This document shows, piece after piece, positions 1-9,023 of a stretch of 27,051 nucleotides of DNA. The stretch is taken from the NCBI GenBank assembly GCA_023473785.1, contig JAMCYD010000013.1, forward strand, positions 1 through 27,051, in the 5' to 3' direction. The translations under genes were made by a program, and so were the position numbers. The stretch comes from Patescibacteria group bacterium. GTDB lineage: Bacteria > Patescibacteriota > Microgenomatia > Levybacterales > UBA12049. Under the pieces are notes generated by a model. The model searched no databases and was not told the DNA's origin. It was given only the letters and a program-made list of their open reading frames with translations. Each line of letters begins with the position of its first letter. The first letter of the stretch is position 1.

Positions 1-139
1 TTAAATTTTCATCTTTTGGCGAATCATCTACGATTATAATTTTTGATTCTGGAAGAATTTTTCTAATTCCCGTAATGAGAACGGGTATGTTTTTAAACTC
101 TCTGTACGAAGGAACTACGATAGCAATATTTTCTCTCAT
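1..139 (-). CDS. GT2 family glycosyltransferase, N-terminus only (DPM1-like)
   Basis: The reading frame starts at ATG 139-137 and runs off the left edge after 46 residues. It begins MRENIAIVVPSYREFKNI and continues to IIIVDDSPKD. This is the typical N-terminal strand and nucleotide-binding start of GT-A fold family 2 enzymes, with VVPSYRE at residues 8-14 and the DD of IIIVDDSP. It most resembles polyprenol (dolichol) monophosphate mannose synthases, which make lipid-linked sugar donors for GT-C transferases. That fits the GT-C genes next door. The ATG lies one base after the stop codon of the upstream gene at 141-2735, so the two are probably translationally coupled. There is no Shine-Dalgarno sequence. 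The GT2 assignment is solid, but the sugar specificity cannot be read from this fragment. Confidence 0.8.
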   Translation of the reverse strand, partial: MRENIAIVVPSYREFKNIPVLITGIRKILPESKIIIVDDSPKDENL

Positions 140-140
140 A

Positions 141-2735
141 TTAATTTTTACTAAATACAGAGATACCGTTTGGAGCGATTGCAAGCCCTGACATATAAAA
201 ATCAAGCTCACTATTTAAAATATTGAAATACTTAAAATCCGGCTTAAATTCTACAACTTTTTTATAATTTTCTTTTTTTAATCTAGTTACTAATTCTTTT
301 TTTTCCGACTTTTTCATATACTTACTTTCAATTTCGTCGTTGCTTAACACGATCGTCTTTGGCAGCTTTACGCTTTTACTGCTGATAACTTCATACTCGA
401 ATCTGTAATTTTTGGCCTTACCATATTGCTTTAAATAAAACTCCCTAACGATTACATCAGGCAATAATTGATATATCGGTATACTTTCTATTCCAATTGT
501 GCTTTTTGAGGAAACATTTTCTATAATCCAATTTGAAGACTTAACCCTCGGATCAGTGGACAATTTTATATGAATAAATGAAAATGTTTCAAAAGACTGA
601 AAAAATCCTAAAGCTACAATTATAGTAATAAAGAAATACCTTATTAACAAAAATTTCGTTCTATTATAGATAAATTTAATGCCCAGGACTGTCGTTATGG
701 CAATGAAAGGCAGAAGAACGAGAATCCTATTTCCCGCTGCTCCTAATTTTAGAGGATATAAGCTTACAGAAAGCAGTAAAAAGCATAAGGAAAGAACAAA
801 ATAGTTCGCGTTCTTTAATCTAAAATTTTTTGAAAGAATTTTTATTAATATTTTTTTCTTTATGCAATAGGATAAGAATAAAACTGCTGAAGCAATAAAC
901 GCTAGACACAGAAAACGGCCAAAGCTGACGGGGTAAATTTTAAAAATCAGAAAAGGTAGATAGTGCATTCCTAGGTTATAATTATTCGAAGTCTGAGAAG
1001 GAGCTCTTACAAGATTTGAGTTAAGATATTCTACTATGCTACCTTTTCCTAAAAGTAAATCAGGAATTCCAAAAAATAAAAAGATTAATAGGTAAACTAA
1101 TAATCCTGTTATTATAAATTTGGGCCATTTCTTAAACCCTTCGTGGAATAAAAAAAATACGATTACATACGCTGGCAACAAGGCGATTGCACTAACCTTG
1201 GTTGACAGAGAAAGTGCTAAGAAAATTCCCGCAATAATATAATTCGTGAGAGTAGGCTTATGGGAAAATCTTAAAAGGAATAAGAATGAGAGAATTATCC
1301 AAAATAATAGAGCGATATCATACTTAAAATAATTACTAAGTATCAGCCAGATTGGATTAACTGTAAAAAAAAATGCAACAAGAAATGTATTTATCTTGTA
1401 ATATTTTTTGCCAATGTAGGAAATTAATATTATTGAAAGGATTCCAAATAGTAATGTGTTTAATCTCAATATCTCAAAAAGCGCTTGCTGAACAGGTAAA
1501 TTTATTACAGAAGATTTTATCGCAAAAGGGTTTACGATACCAAAAACATAAAAAGGAATAAGATAAATACCAGTTAAGAAGAATTGAAAAATAGAGCCGT
1601 TGGCAGCACCAGCAATGTTTGGAGTGCCATATCTAAAAAGATCCCTGACCGCTTGAGACTGATGCCATTCATCCATAAAATAAGCAAACGGATGACTATT
1701 ATTAGGAACCCCGAGAGGCAATAATAATAGTTCAATTAGAACATATAATCCCAAGATAAACAAAACACCCTTGTTTTTAATTACTACCTCAAGTATTGTT
1801 TTAATATTTAATTTTCTTAATAACCCACTTATTGTACCTAGGATTACAGCAAAATCAGAAGTAAATTGAAGTATCGGAAGATAGAAAAAAGCCTTACAGT
1901 CCTTAACATATCTATAGTTTTTTGCTATAGACCAACAAATATAAGATAAAAATAAAAGTATGGTAAAAAACAAGAGAGCATAAGACCTCATTATAATGTT
2001 TAGAGCCGTTAGATAGAAAACAAACAAATACCTAAGGAGTATGTAAATTGCTTTTGGACGTAAGATTCCAGCTTTTGTATCAAAGAAAGCAAATTTAAAA
2101 AACATTATAAAAGAATCTATTAAGTTATTTCTTGGAATCCAACTGACTATTGCAGATTTGATAAATGTGATCTTAAACCCATGTTTTTTTAACTTATTTG
2201 CGAAATCATAGTCTTCGCTTACTTTTAAATCTTCTCTAAATCCTCCAATCTTCTTCCATACTGATTTTTTAAATGCCATAGACCTGGTTGCTGGAAGAAA
2301 TTCCTTTTCGACTTTATCCGCCATAACAAGCACATATGGGATAAGACATTTTTGAAATACGTTTTTCGATAGTCCTTTATGGTAACCCGCTACAACATCT
2401 ACCTTACTATCTTTAAACGGATTTACAATATTTTCGACCCATTTTCTATCAAGGATGCAACCCGAATCGGTAGATAATATTATATTCCCGCTACTAATAT
2501 CTATTGCTTCATTTCTTCCGCCAGGTATATTTCCTTTCTTGACTGATAATTTAATATTTAATTTACTGCTATACAATAAAGATTTTTTTTTAATTATGTC
2601 CAACGTCTTATCTTTACTTCCTCCGTCCACAATAATTATTTCATCAGGTAATTTGGATTGGATAGCTATAGAATCTATCAATTCTCCTATATGTTTTTCT
2701 TCGTTTAATACAGTTATGACAAGAGAAATTTTCAT
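141..2735 (-). CDS. GT2 glycosyltransferase fused to a GT-C type membrane glycosyltransferase
   Basis: This is an 864-residue two-module protein. Residues 1 to about 230 are a family-2 GT-A domain: VITVLNEE at 6-13, IIIVDGGSKD at 33-42, a TDSG at 89-92 where the metal-binding DxD normally sits, and SEDYDF with the acidic ED at 174-175. Membrane helices follow at about 232-300. From about residue 320 a second module resembles the GT39/PMT (ArnT-like) GT-C family. Its first luminal loop carries an Asp-Glu pair in FMDEWHQSQ at 353-361, and many transmembrane helices follow. The inferred role is synthesis and transfer of a polyprenyl-linked sugar at the membrane. The frame is continuous, so this is a fusion and not two genes. 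An extended -10 (TGCTATAAT) lies 14 bases upstream, implying a leader of about 8 bases without an SD. The acceptor is unknown. Confidence 0.8.
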   Translation of the reverse strand: MKISLVITVLNEEKHIGELIDSIAIQSKLPDEIIIVDGGSKDKTLDIIKKKSLLYSSKLNIKLSVKKGNIPGGRNEAIDISSGNIILSTDSGCILDRKWVENIVNPFKDSKVDVVAGYHKGLSKNVFQKCLIPYVLVMADKVEKEFLPATRSMAFKKSVWKKIGGFREDLKVSEDYDFANKLKKHGFKITFIKSAIVSWIPRNNLIDSFIMFFKFAFFDTKAGILRPKAIYILLRYLFVFYLTALNIIMRSYALLFFTILLFLSYICWSIAKNYRYVKDCKAFFYLPILQFTSDFAVILGTISGLLRKLNIKTILEVVIKNKGVLFILGLYVLIELLLLPLGVPNNSHPFAYFMDEWHQSQAVRDLFRYGTPNIAGAANGSIFQFFLTGIYLIPFYVFGIVNPFAIKSSVINLPVQQALFEILRLNTLLFGILSIILISYIGKKYYKINTFLVAFFFTVNPIWLILSNYFKYDIALLFWIILSFLFLLRFSHKPTLTNYIIAGIFLALSLSTKVSAIALLPAYVIVFFLFHEGFKKWPKFIITGLLVYLLIFLFFGIPDLLLGKGSIVEYLNSNLVRAPSQTSNNYNLGMHYLPFLIFKIYPVSFGRFLCLAFIASAVLFLSYCIKKKILIKILSKNFRLKNANYFVLSLCFLLLSVSLYPLKLGAAGNRILVLLPFIAITTVLGIKFIYNRTKFLLIRYFFITIIVALGFFQSFETFSFIHIKLSTDPRVKSSNWIIENVSSKSTIGIESIPIYQLLPDVIVREFYLKQYGKAKNYRFEYEVISSKSVKLPKTIVLSNDEIESKYMKKSEKKELVTRLKKENYKKVVEFKPDFKYFNILNSELDFYMSGLAIAPNGISVFSKN

Positions 2736-2744
2736 GATTAATGA

Positions 2745-2774
2745 TTGAAATTATAGCATCTTCTATTCTACAAT
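2745..2774 (+). promoter_or_regulatory. weak candidate promoter for the 615-residue membrane protein gene
   Basis: TTGAAA at 2745-2750 and TACAAT at 2769-2774 are separated by 18 bases. This gives a leader of about 27 bases without an SD. It overlaps the divergent -10 on the other strand. Only a tentative call. Confidence 0.3.
2750..2758 (-). promoter_or_regulatory. extended -10 promoter for the GT2/GT-C fusion gene
   Basis: On the minus strand the sequence reads TGCTATAAT, a perfect TATAAT with the TG of an extended -10. The ATG at 2735 is 14 bases further on, so the transcript would have a leader of about 8 bases. I see no good -35 box. Confidence 0.55.
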
Positions 2775-2807
2775 ACACTAAGTTAACTAATCCTTACAGC
2801 AGCCTAA

Positions 2808-4655
2808 ATGGAGTTAATTCGCAATCTAATCAATAATTATAATTACCTTCAGCTCGACTACATAGGATCTCACCCTGACGTATCGTTTATTTCAAATCTA
2901 ATAATTAATGTAACCATTTCCCTAGGGTTAATCACAATCTTCTATCTATTAGGATCTAAAATAAAAAATATATTATTAAGCAAAAATAGTTTTCATGAAC
3001 AAGAAATATTTATAAAAATTGCCTTAGGTTATATATTTGTCGGAACTGGCCTAGCAACCTTTGGTTTGTTTTCTCTTTTGTACCCAACAATAATTACATT
3101 ATATTTAATCTTAGTGATACTACTATCTTTTTTTCCCTTGCGTTTACTGAAAAAAAACATAAAAGAATTAAATAAATTTAAAAAACTACTATTTAACGAT
3201 TTCAAAATACACAGATGGGTTTTTATATGGATAACGTTGTTTATTTTTATAGGGATCTTAAGGTTACAGTCACCTGAGATTCGAGAAGACCAGTACCATA
3301 CAGATCTTCCTGTTCAATATTTAAAAAATCATACTATAATGCTGCCATCCAGGGAGCAAATTATGGTTTCCCAAAGTCCCCAGCTGGCGGAAATGAGCTA
3401 CTTAATTTCAATATTTTTAGGATCTAAAGAAACAGCAAGGTATATTCACTTTATTTTTTACATTTTAGTTTTGTCGTTATTATATTCACTATCAAAAGAA
3501 AAAAAATATAAATTTGTAATTATTGCACCGTTACTACTTGCAACGACACCTGAGGTAATACGAGAAACCTCATCTCAATATACTGACTTCCAATGGATCT
3601 TTCTTTTCTTGTTATCTACGATTATTCTTGTTAAAAACAAATCATTAAGTGTAAAACTAATTGCCCTGTCAGGATTTATTTTTGGAGGCATGATCGCTAC
3701 GAAATTATGGACGATTGCATTTATTGTTGTGCCTCTTTTTTATATAGCAGTTGGTAGTCTTAAGAATAGATTTAAAATTATCAACCATATTCTTATATAT
3801 GTTTTTGGATTAGTTATTACGCCTTCTATTTGGTTCCTAAGATCGTTTATTTTAACAGGTAATCCCATATATCCAGCACTCATGAAAAGAGATCTACTGG
3901 AGAGTACTGTTAATCTAGGTTTATTTAATTACCTTACATTAAACTCAAGCTTATTAAGTCTTAATAACTTAAAAATATTTAGCCCGTTATTTTTCTTGGG
4001 AATAATATTTTTTATATATAAATTTAAAGAGACAATACTTATTCTTACAAAGGTAAGAATATTTTTATTCTTTATTACGCTAACAATTTTATATATATTT
4101 ATTAATTATCCATACGGCAGATATTTACTTGGGTTATATTCAATCGCAATTATAATTTTCTCTTTACCCTTATATAAAATCGTTTATAAAAATCGCTTTA
4201 TTAAATACGCTATCTCCATAATTTTATTATTTATGCTTACTTATTATTTAATAAGTAGCTTGTTAATTTTACCTTATGGAATAGGTTTAGCAGACAAAAA
4301 TAAATACTTAACAAGAACCCTTTCCAGAGACAATTCAAGTTATTATGATTTTGATCATAAATTTAACGGATTTATCAAGAAAAACGACTTAGTAGCAACG
4401 TATGGAATATTTGGACATTATTATGCGGACTTTAACTACATTGACGTTAATAATATTTTTGACAAAAATAGTATATCTATTAGCTTATTAAAGGCAAAAA
4501 GAGTGACCAAATTATTCATAAAAAATGGAGACATAAATTGGTTTTGCGATAAGCTGGGGATAACCGATTGCGAACCTAGAAGATATAACCTTTTGTCATA
4601 TTACTCAGCTGTCCCTTATTCAGGCTCATCGTATTATTTGTATGAATTAAAATGA
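2808..4655 (+). CDS. multi-pass membrane protein, putative GT-C glycosyltransferase
   Basis: This 615-residue protein is largely hydrophobic, with helices spread from residue 25 to about 500 and a soluble C-terminal tail. After the helix at about 138-151 comes a loop with EIREDQYHTDLPVQYL at 157-172. Acidic residues just after an early transmembrane segment are the usual place for the catalytic Asp in GT-C enzymes. I therefore infer a lipid-linked-sugar dependent glycosyltransferase acting on the outer face of the membrane, but I recognise no named family. It sits between the GT2/GT-C fusion and a PTPS-related membrane protein, which supports a role in surface glycan assembly. The gene stops with TGA 12 bases before the next ATG. 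No SD is present; the first ATG of the frame is taken as the start. Confidence 0.65.
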   Translation: MELIRNLINNYNYLQLDYIGSHPDVSFISNLIINVTISLGLITIFYLLGSKIKNILLSKNSFHEQEIFIKIALGYIFVGTGLATFGLFSLLYPTIITLYLILVILLSFFPLRLLKKNIKELNKFKKLLFNDFKIHRWVFIWITLFIFIGILRLQSPEIREDQYHTDLPVQYLKNHTIMLPSREQIMVSQSPQLAEMSYLISIFLGSKETARYIHFIFYILVLSLLYSLSKEKKYKFVIIAPLLLATTPEVIRETSSQYTDFQWIFLFLLSTIILVKNKSLSVKLIALSGFIFGGMIATKLWTIAFIVVPLFYIAVGSLKNRFKIINHILIYVFGLVITPSIWFLRSFILTGNPIYPALMKRDLLESTVNLGLFNYLTLNSSLLSLNNLKIFSPLFFLGIIFFIYKFKETILILTKVRIFLFFITLTILYIFINYPYGRYLLGLYSIAIIIFSLPLYKIVYKNRFIKYAISIILLFMLTYYLISSLLILPYGIGLADKNKYLTRTLSRDNSSYYDFDHKFNGFIKKNDLVATYGIFGHYYADFNYIDVNNIFDKNSISISLLKAKRVTKLFIKNGDINWFCDKLGITDCEPRRYNLLSYYSAVPYSGSSYYLYELK

Positions 4656-4661
4656 TATAGT
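4653..4661 (+). promoter_or_regulatory. extended -10, leaderless promoter for the PTPS-related protein gene
   Basis: TGATATAGT at 4653-4661 is an extended -10 (TG, one base, TATAGT), followed by exactly six bases and then the ATG at 4668. Transcription would start at or next to the ATG. It overlaps the stop codon of the preceding gene. I see no clear -35. Confidence 0.5.
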
Positions 4662-4667
4662 ATCTCT

Positions 4668-6422
4668 ATGATAGATCCTTACAGAATGGTTTTTGTCAAT
4701 GTAATTACTTCGCTCTTGGTACTAGCAGGAACGATTATCTATCGATACATTTATCCAAAAAAAAAGATAAATCTTTTTATTCTTCTTTTAATCATCTCCA
4801 TTTTACCAATAATAAGCATTTTTAGGGCTGGAACTTACGAAAGCGGAGCTTTTGATATTCATGTAAGAAGAACTATGGAATTTTACAGCCTCCTTTCACA
4901 AGGAAACCTTATGCCGACGTGGGCCGCTGATTTGAATGCAACTTATGGATATCCTTTATTTGCGTTTAATTATACCTTACCCTACTACATCATTTCGTTA
5001 TTCCATTTCTTCAATTTTTCTTTCATAGACAGTTTGAAGCTATTTCTCGCTTCTAATTTTGTTTTTTCGGGGATATTTATGTATTTATTCTCAAAAAACT
5101 TTTTTAAAAATTCTCTCACAGCATTTTGCGCGTCGATTTTTTATTTATTTACCCCTTACCATTTAATTTCTCTTCACTTTAAGGTAACTATCGGAGAAAT
5201 TCTGGCCTACACCTTTATTCCGCTTGTATTTTATTTCTTAAATAAATTTCTGACTGATAAAAAAAGTATTAATCTTTTGTTTGCGGGGTTTTCCCTTGGA
5301 CTTACAATGCTAAGCCACATATTTGTTGGGATATTTTTGATCCCGACGATACCTCTTTATATTATTCTCGAAACCAAAAAAATCTCCAAAGGATTATTCT
5401 ACTCTTTTGGAATAGTTGCTGTTTCTCTGCTTATATCAGCATACCAATGGGCAGCTCCTTTGATTTACCGGCCGTATATGTTTACTACAGCTTATCCTAC
5501 CGATCCGATTAACAATTTTTATTTCCCGGAGATAATAGATCTTCTTTATTCTCCATGGAGATATGGTCTGCTTTTCCAAGGCCCAAAAGGAGAACTTTCA
5601 TTTCTGTTGGGCTATGCACAGATTTTGGTGGTATTTATAATAATAGCATTATTAATGAAAAATAAAATAAGAAAAAAATATAGAAACAAGGTGGTCTTTT
5701 GGATAGTATTATTTATTTTTACCTTATTCCTTATTACTCCTTACTCTATTAGTATCTGGCGCTATTTACCTATAGTAAACCTGGCTGGCTCACAGCGTCT
5801 TTTGATAATAATTGCATTTTACACTTCTATCCTTGCGGGCTACATTAGCTTTATATATTTAAAGAAAAACTGGGTCATTTACGTTCTTATTTTATTTGCT
5901 ATTGGCACGACAATTTTAAATTGGGGTCAGCGAAGGGTAATTCCGGCAATAGACGATTCTGTTCTAAGGCAAAATCTTGCTATTGGAATAAAATGGGGCG
6001 ATGAACATTTCTACGCGCTTCCCAGGTGGGTGGATCCAAAGGAATTATGGTTTTCTAAAATCCCCGACTCCCATTTAGAAATTCTGAATGGCAAGGGAAC
6101 GGTAAAAAATTTATCCAGAACTTCCATAGACCATCAATATCTCGTGGATGCAAAAACTTCTGTTAATATCAAGGAGAACACTTTATATTTTCCCGGCTGG
6201 TCCTTAAAAAGCAATAGAAAATTTATTCCCGTCCAAACAGACAAGCGGGGCGTTATTACAGCCACTCTTCCTACGGGATTGCAAAAAATTGAACTTAAAT
6301 ATGAAGATTTATTCTTATTTAAGTTAGCAAAAATAGTAAGCGCAGTCTCTATCTTAACTATTTTATTTATTGGTTTGGTTTATATGCTGAGACACTATTT
6401 AATATCCCAAAGGCGTAGATAG
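4668..6422 (+). CDS. PTPS-related (6-pyruvoyl-tetrahydropterin synthase-related) multi-pass membrane protein
   Basis: This 584-residue protein has about a dozen hydrophobic segments and a soluble region at about 425-550. A last hydrophobic segment and a basic end (HYLISQRRR) follow. After the first helices comes AFDIHVRRTMEFYSLLSQG (61-79), then PTWAADLNATYGYP (83-96). This D-x-H plus TYGYPLFAFNY pattern is typical of the Pfam family labelled PTPS-related, whose members are in fact GT-C-like membrane proteins; the pterin name is historical. The inferred job is transfer of a sugar or modification of a surface polymer. The gene is immediately downstream of another GT-C-like gene and has its own -10 box. 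Its last 28 bases overlap the end of the convergent GT4 gene. Confidence 0.7.
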   Translation: MIDPYRMVFVNVITSLLVLAGTIIYRYIYPKKKINLFILLLIISILPIISIFRAGTYESGAFDIHVRRTMEFYSLLSQGNLMPTWAADLNATYGYPLFAFNYTLPYYIISLFHFFNFSFIDSLKLFLASNFVFSGIFMYLFSKNFFKNSLTAFCASIFYLFTPYHLISLHFKVTIGEILAYTFIPLVFYFLNKFLTDKKSINLLFAGFSLGLTMLSHIFVGIFLIPTIPLYIILETKKISKGLFYSFGIVAVSLLISAYQWAAPLIYRPYMFTTAYPTDPINNFYFPEIIDLLYSPWRYGLLFQGPKGELSFLLGYAQILVVFIIIALLMKNKIRKKYRNKVVFWIVLFIFTLFLITPYSISIWRYLPIVNLAGSQRLLIIIAFYTSILAGYISFIYLKKNWVIYVLILFAIGTTILNWGQRRVIPAIDDSVLRQNLAIGIKWGDEHFYALPRWVDPKELWFSKIPDSHLEILNGKGTVKNLSRTSIDHQYLVDAKTSVNIKENTLYFPGWSLKSNRKFIPVQTDKRGVITATLPTGLQKIELKYEDLFLFKLAKIVSAVSILTILFIGLVYMLRHYLISQRRR

Positions 6423-7426
6423 AAGCTAACCATATCGTCCCAAGTTCTATCCTTAATCCACGCGTATCCTTTATCCGTATCCAATATTTTTTTCCGGTTA
6501 ATTAATCCTATTAGGTTTTGACTTAAATCTTTCGCATTTTTTGAAATTGAAATATAATTTGCAAAAGGCGCCATTTTAAGATAATCTTTTTTAATGTCAT
6601 TATTGTACACGGCAAAAACCGGTTTTTTCGCAGCCATAGCTTCCAAAATTCCCAAATAGCGGGAAACAAAAATATACCTTCCTGAGTTTATGTATTTTTC
6701 TACATCTTCAACGAATCCCTTGAGGTTTACATATAAAGAATTTTTCTTAGCATATTCTCTTGCCTTATTTTCTAAAGAACCTTCTCCCAGGACGATTAGA
6801 GGTAAGTTAATTCCTTTATCTTTTAAAAGTCTCATCGCCTCCAAATATTTCATAATGCCTGTTTCCTCTTCTAATCTTCCAACAAAAATAGCTTCATTTC
6901 TACTGTTTTTGCCTTTGAACTTATTTAAATCCACTGCCCCGTAGGTTACGAAAGTCGGTTTTGTGCCGTACCATTTTTTCAAAAAATCACCTACGCAGAT
7001 ATTACCTTTTGAAAGTTTTTCTGCGATTTTATGCATTAATTTTGATTTAAATCCGGGGATCTTGTTTCCTTCGTATCCGTGAAAGGTAGTAAAAACTTTT
7101 TTTGAAGGATATAAAAACCTAAATGGAAGATACCAGAAAAAAATATCGTGACAATGAACAATATCAGCGTTTTTCATAAGATGTCTGTATGCCCAAAGCT
7201 GTCTCCAAATTCTGAATTTTTTAAACCAATTTTCTTTCCCATTATCAATTCTGATTATTTTTACTCCATCTATTTTATCTTCTTTTTTCAATTGATTGTC
7301 GTACTGCTCGGTCAGAACAGTTACTGAGTGTCCTTTCTCAACAAGAAGCTTTGAAATTTCCAGTACATGCTTCTCCACACCGCCAATATGTGGATAAAAT
7401 AACCTTATAAGAAATAAGATTGTCAT
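6395..7426 (-). CDS. GT4 family glycosyltransferase (GT-B fold)
   Basis: This 343-residue cytoplasmic or peripheral enzyme transfers a sugar from a nucleotide donor to a lipid or glycan acceptor. The N-terminal Rossmann domain has the GT4 glycine loop YPHIGGVEKHV at 11-21 and HCHD at 91-94. The C-terminal donor domain starts with FVGRLEEETGIMKYL at 181-195. The acidic motif is reduced: LGILEAMAAKKPV at 258-270 keeps the final Glu (E262), but the usual preceding E-G-F-G segment is absent. This may alter donor binding. The closing segment WDDMVSFYLRLW is also typical of the family. The gene has its own promoter divergent from the next plus-strand gene. Its 3' end overlaps the convergent membrane protein gene by 28 bases. 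Sugar specificity is unknown. Confidence 0.85.
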   Translation of the reverse strand: MTILFLIRLFYPHIGGVEKHVLEISKLLVEKGHSVTVLTEQYDNQLKKEDKIDGVKIIRIDNGKENWFKKFRIWRQLWAYRHLMKNADIVHCHDIFFWYLPFRFLYPSKKVFTTFHGYEGNKIPGFKSKLMHKIAEKLSKGNICVGDFLKKWYGTKPTFVTYGAVDLNKFKGKNSRNEAIFVGRLEEETGIMKYLEAMRLLKDKGINLPLIVLGEGSLENKAREYAKKNSLYVNLKGFVEDVEKYINSGRYIFVSRYLGILEAMAAKKPVFAVYNNDIKKDYLKMAPFANYISISKNAKDLSQNLIGLINRKKILDTDKGYAWIKDRTWDDMVSFYLRLWDIK

Positions 7427-7438
7427 ATAGCCTGTAAG

Positions 7439-7467
7439 ATTATAACACTTACTATCTCTTAGACCAA
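7439..7467 (-). promoter_or_regulatory. promoter of the GT4 gene
   Basis: On the minus strand, TTGGTC (7467-7462), 17 bases, then TATAAT (7444-7439). The ATG at 7426 follows after 12 bases, giving a leader of about 6 bases without an SD. It overlaps the promoter of the divergent gene at 7490. Confidence 0.55.
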
Positions 7468-7474
7468 AGAAGAA

Positions 7475-7483
7475 TGCTATAAT
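7475..7483 (+). promoter_or_regulatory. extended -10, leaderless promoter for the 499-residue membrane protein gene
   Basis: TGCTATAAT at 7475-7483 is a perfect extended -10, and six bases separate it from the ATG at 7490. The mRNA should begin at the start codon. The -35 region is poor, as is usual for extended -10 promoters. Confidence 0.6.
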
Positions 7484-7489
7484 AATACG

Positions 7490-8989
7490 ATGATAAAAAT
7501 AAAAAGTTTATTTAAATTTGAACTTATTCTTATAGTCTTAGCTTTGACTTATTACCTTATTTTTGCTAATAAAGGATTGGTGTTTCTTGACGAGGGGTAT
7601 TTTCTACATTCAGCGGAAAGGATATTTAACGGACAAGTCCCTTATAGAAATTTTTCTCTTCAGTATGGTCCAACATTTTTTTATATACTTGCCTTTCTAT
7701 TTAAAGCTTTTGGTCCATCTATATTAATAGGGAGATTATTTACTGTTTTTATATGTGTTCTAATTATTGCAATAGCTTTTTGGAATCTCAATAAATTGAA
7801 AGTAAGTCTAGATGTAATTATTATTTCTTTTCTATCTCTTGTTTCTTTCGGTTATCCATTAATTAATATTCCAAATATTATGTGGGCTAATGTTCTACTT
7901 GCCTTTTTATTAGTACTTACTTATATTTACTGGTTACCACAAGGAAGATATCGCTACATAGTTGCAATAGGTATCTTTTTAGCCTTATCCCTATCGTTCA
8001 AACAGAATTTTGGTGTTGCTTTTATAATTTTATTTAACTTTCTTTTATTTTGGGGAAGAAAAGAAAGCTTACAACAAAAGATGAAAAATTTTCTAATCCT
8101 GCAGGAAATTTGGATTAGCACAACCCTAATTTGGGTTTATTATTTCTTTTTAAGAAATAACATTCAGGGACTTTTTGATTTTATTAATTTTAGTAAGCGA
8201 TTTACGCAAACCATAGTTTTTAGCTATCCTCCTATTAATTTTATATTCAAACCGACCGGCATCTTTAAACTACTTCCGTATTACTTACCTGTATTGCTGC
8301 TTTTTACTGTTTTGATTATGTGGTTTAAGAGAGATAAGGATTTTAAGATTATTGCCTTTTCTTCGACAGCAGTAATTGGTTTTTTTGTATCAATTTACCC
8401 TCAAAGCGATCTGCTTCATTCCTATCCTTTTTTAGGAATGGTATTAATTTCATTCCTACTGCTCCCCATTAAGAAAAAAAAACAATTTTTCTTAAGGATA
8501 ACTGTAGCGGTAATGGTTTTAATGGGTTTTTATCTTACTCTTTTTACAAAGAGCTATCGTTATGAAAATTATTATTATAGATATGATACCTATTTAGATC
8601 TTCCGAGAACACAGGGAATAATGATTACGAAAAAAGATAGTAAAGATATTATTAAAGTAGCTAAATTTATAGAAAGTGAGACAAAAAAAGACGATTATAT
8701 TTTTGCATATCCTTACTCTCCATTGTTTTATTTTATTCTAAATCGACCTAATCCCTCTAGGGATGCATTATATTTCCTACCGAATTGGCATTTTTACGAT
8801 GATGAAACAATCATTGCTGAATTAGAACAAAAAAAAGTTAAATATGTAATTACTCAGGGAAATTATATATTGGATACTGATCTTTCAAGATTCATACAAA
8901 AACAAAAAAAAATATTTACTGCTGGTCAATTTGAGGTTTTTAAAATTATCTACCAAAATAAAATTTATAGCGAGAATAATGGATATTGA
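7490..8989 (+). CDS. multi-pass membrane protein, GT39/ArnT-like GT-C glycosyltransferase
   Basis: This 499-residue protein has an N-terminal helix (10-26), then FLDEGYFLHSAERIFNGQVPYRNFSLQYGP split across residues 33-61. The Asp-Glu pair (D34, E35) directly after the first helix, followed by G-x-x-PYR-x-F and QYGP, is the hallmark of GT39-like dolichyl-phosphate-mannose protein mannosyltransferase relatives. About ten more hydrophobic segments and a C-terminal soluble part (about 360-499) follow. The inferred activity is transfer of a sugar from a polyprenyl phosphate donor on the outer membrane face. The gene stands alone on the plus strand, divergent from the GT4 gene. Its stop codon overlaps the -35 box of the next gene. 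The acceptor cannot be inferred. Confidence 0.7.
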   Translation: MIKIKSLFKFELILIVLALTYYLIFANKGLVFLDEGYFLHSAERIFNGQVPYRNFSLQYGPTFFYILAFLFKAFGPSILIGRLFTVFICVLIIAIAFWNLNKLKVSLDVIIISFLSLVSFGYPLINIPNIMWANVLLAFLLVLTYIYWLPQGRYRYIVAIGIFLALSLSFKQNFGVAFIILFNFLLFWGRKESLQQKMKNFLILQEIWISTTLIWVYYFFLRNNIQGLFDFINFSKRFTQTIVFSYPPINFIFKPTGIFKLLPYYLPVLLLFTVLIMWFKRDKDFKIIAFSSTAVIGFFVSIYPQSDLLHSYPFLGMVLISFLLLPIKKKKQFFLRITVAVMVLMGFYLTLFTKSYRYENYYYRYDTYLDLPRTQGIMITKKDSKDIIKVAKFIESETKKDDYIFAYPYSPLFYFILNRPNPSRDALYFLPNWHFYDDETIIAELEQKKVKYVITQGNYILDTDLSRFIQKQKKIFTAGQFEVFKIIYQNKIYSENNGY

Positions 8990-9014
8990 CAAATAAATAA
9001 TTTAATACTAATAA
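8986..9014 (+). promoter_or_regulatory. candidate promoter of the secreted propeller/C39 protein gene
   Basis: TTGACA at 8986-8991, 17 bases, then TAATAA at 9009-9014. The ATG at 9024 follows after nine bases and there is no SD, so the transcript is near-leaderless. The surroundings are very AT-rich, which lowers confidence in the -10. Confidence 0.45.
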
Positions 9015-9023
9015 TTAACTAAA

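Noticed and set aside
6395..6422. The 28-base convergent overlap as a sign of a frameshifted gene
   Set aside because: Both proteins have full-length family-like C-termini; short convergent overlaps fit the compact genome.
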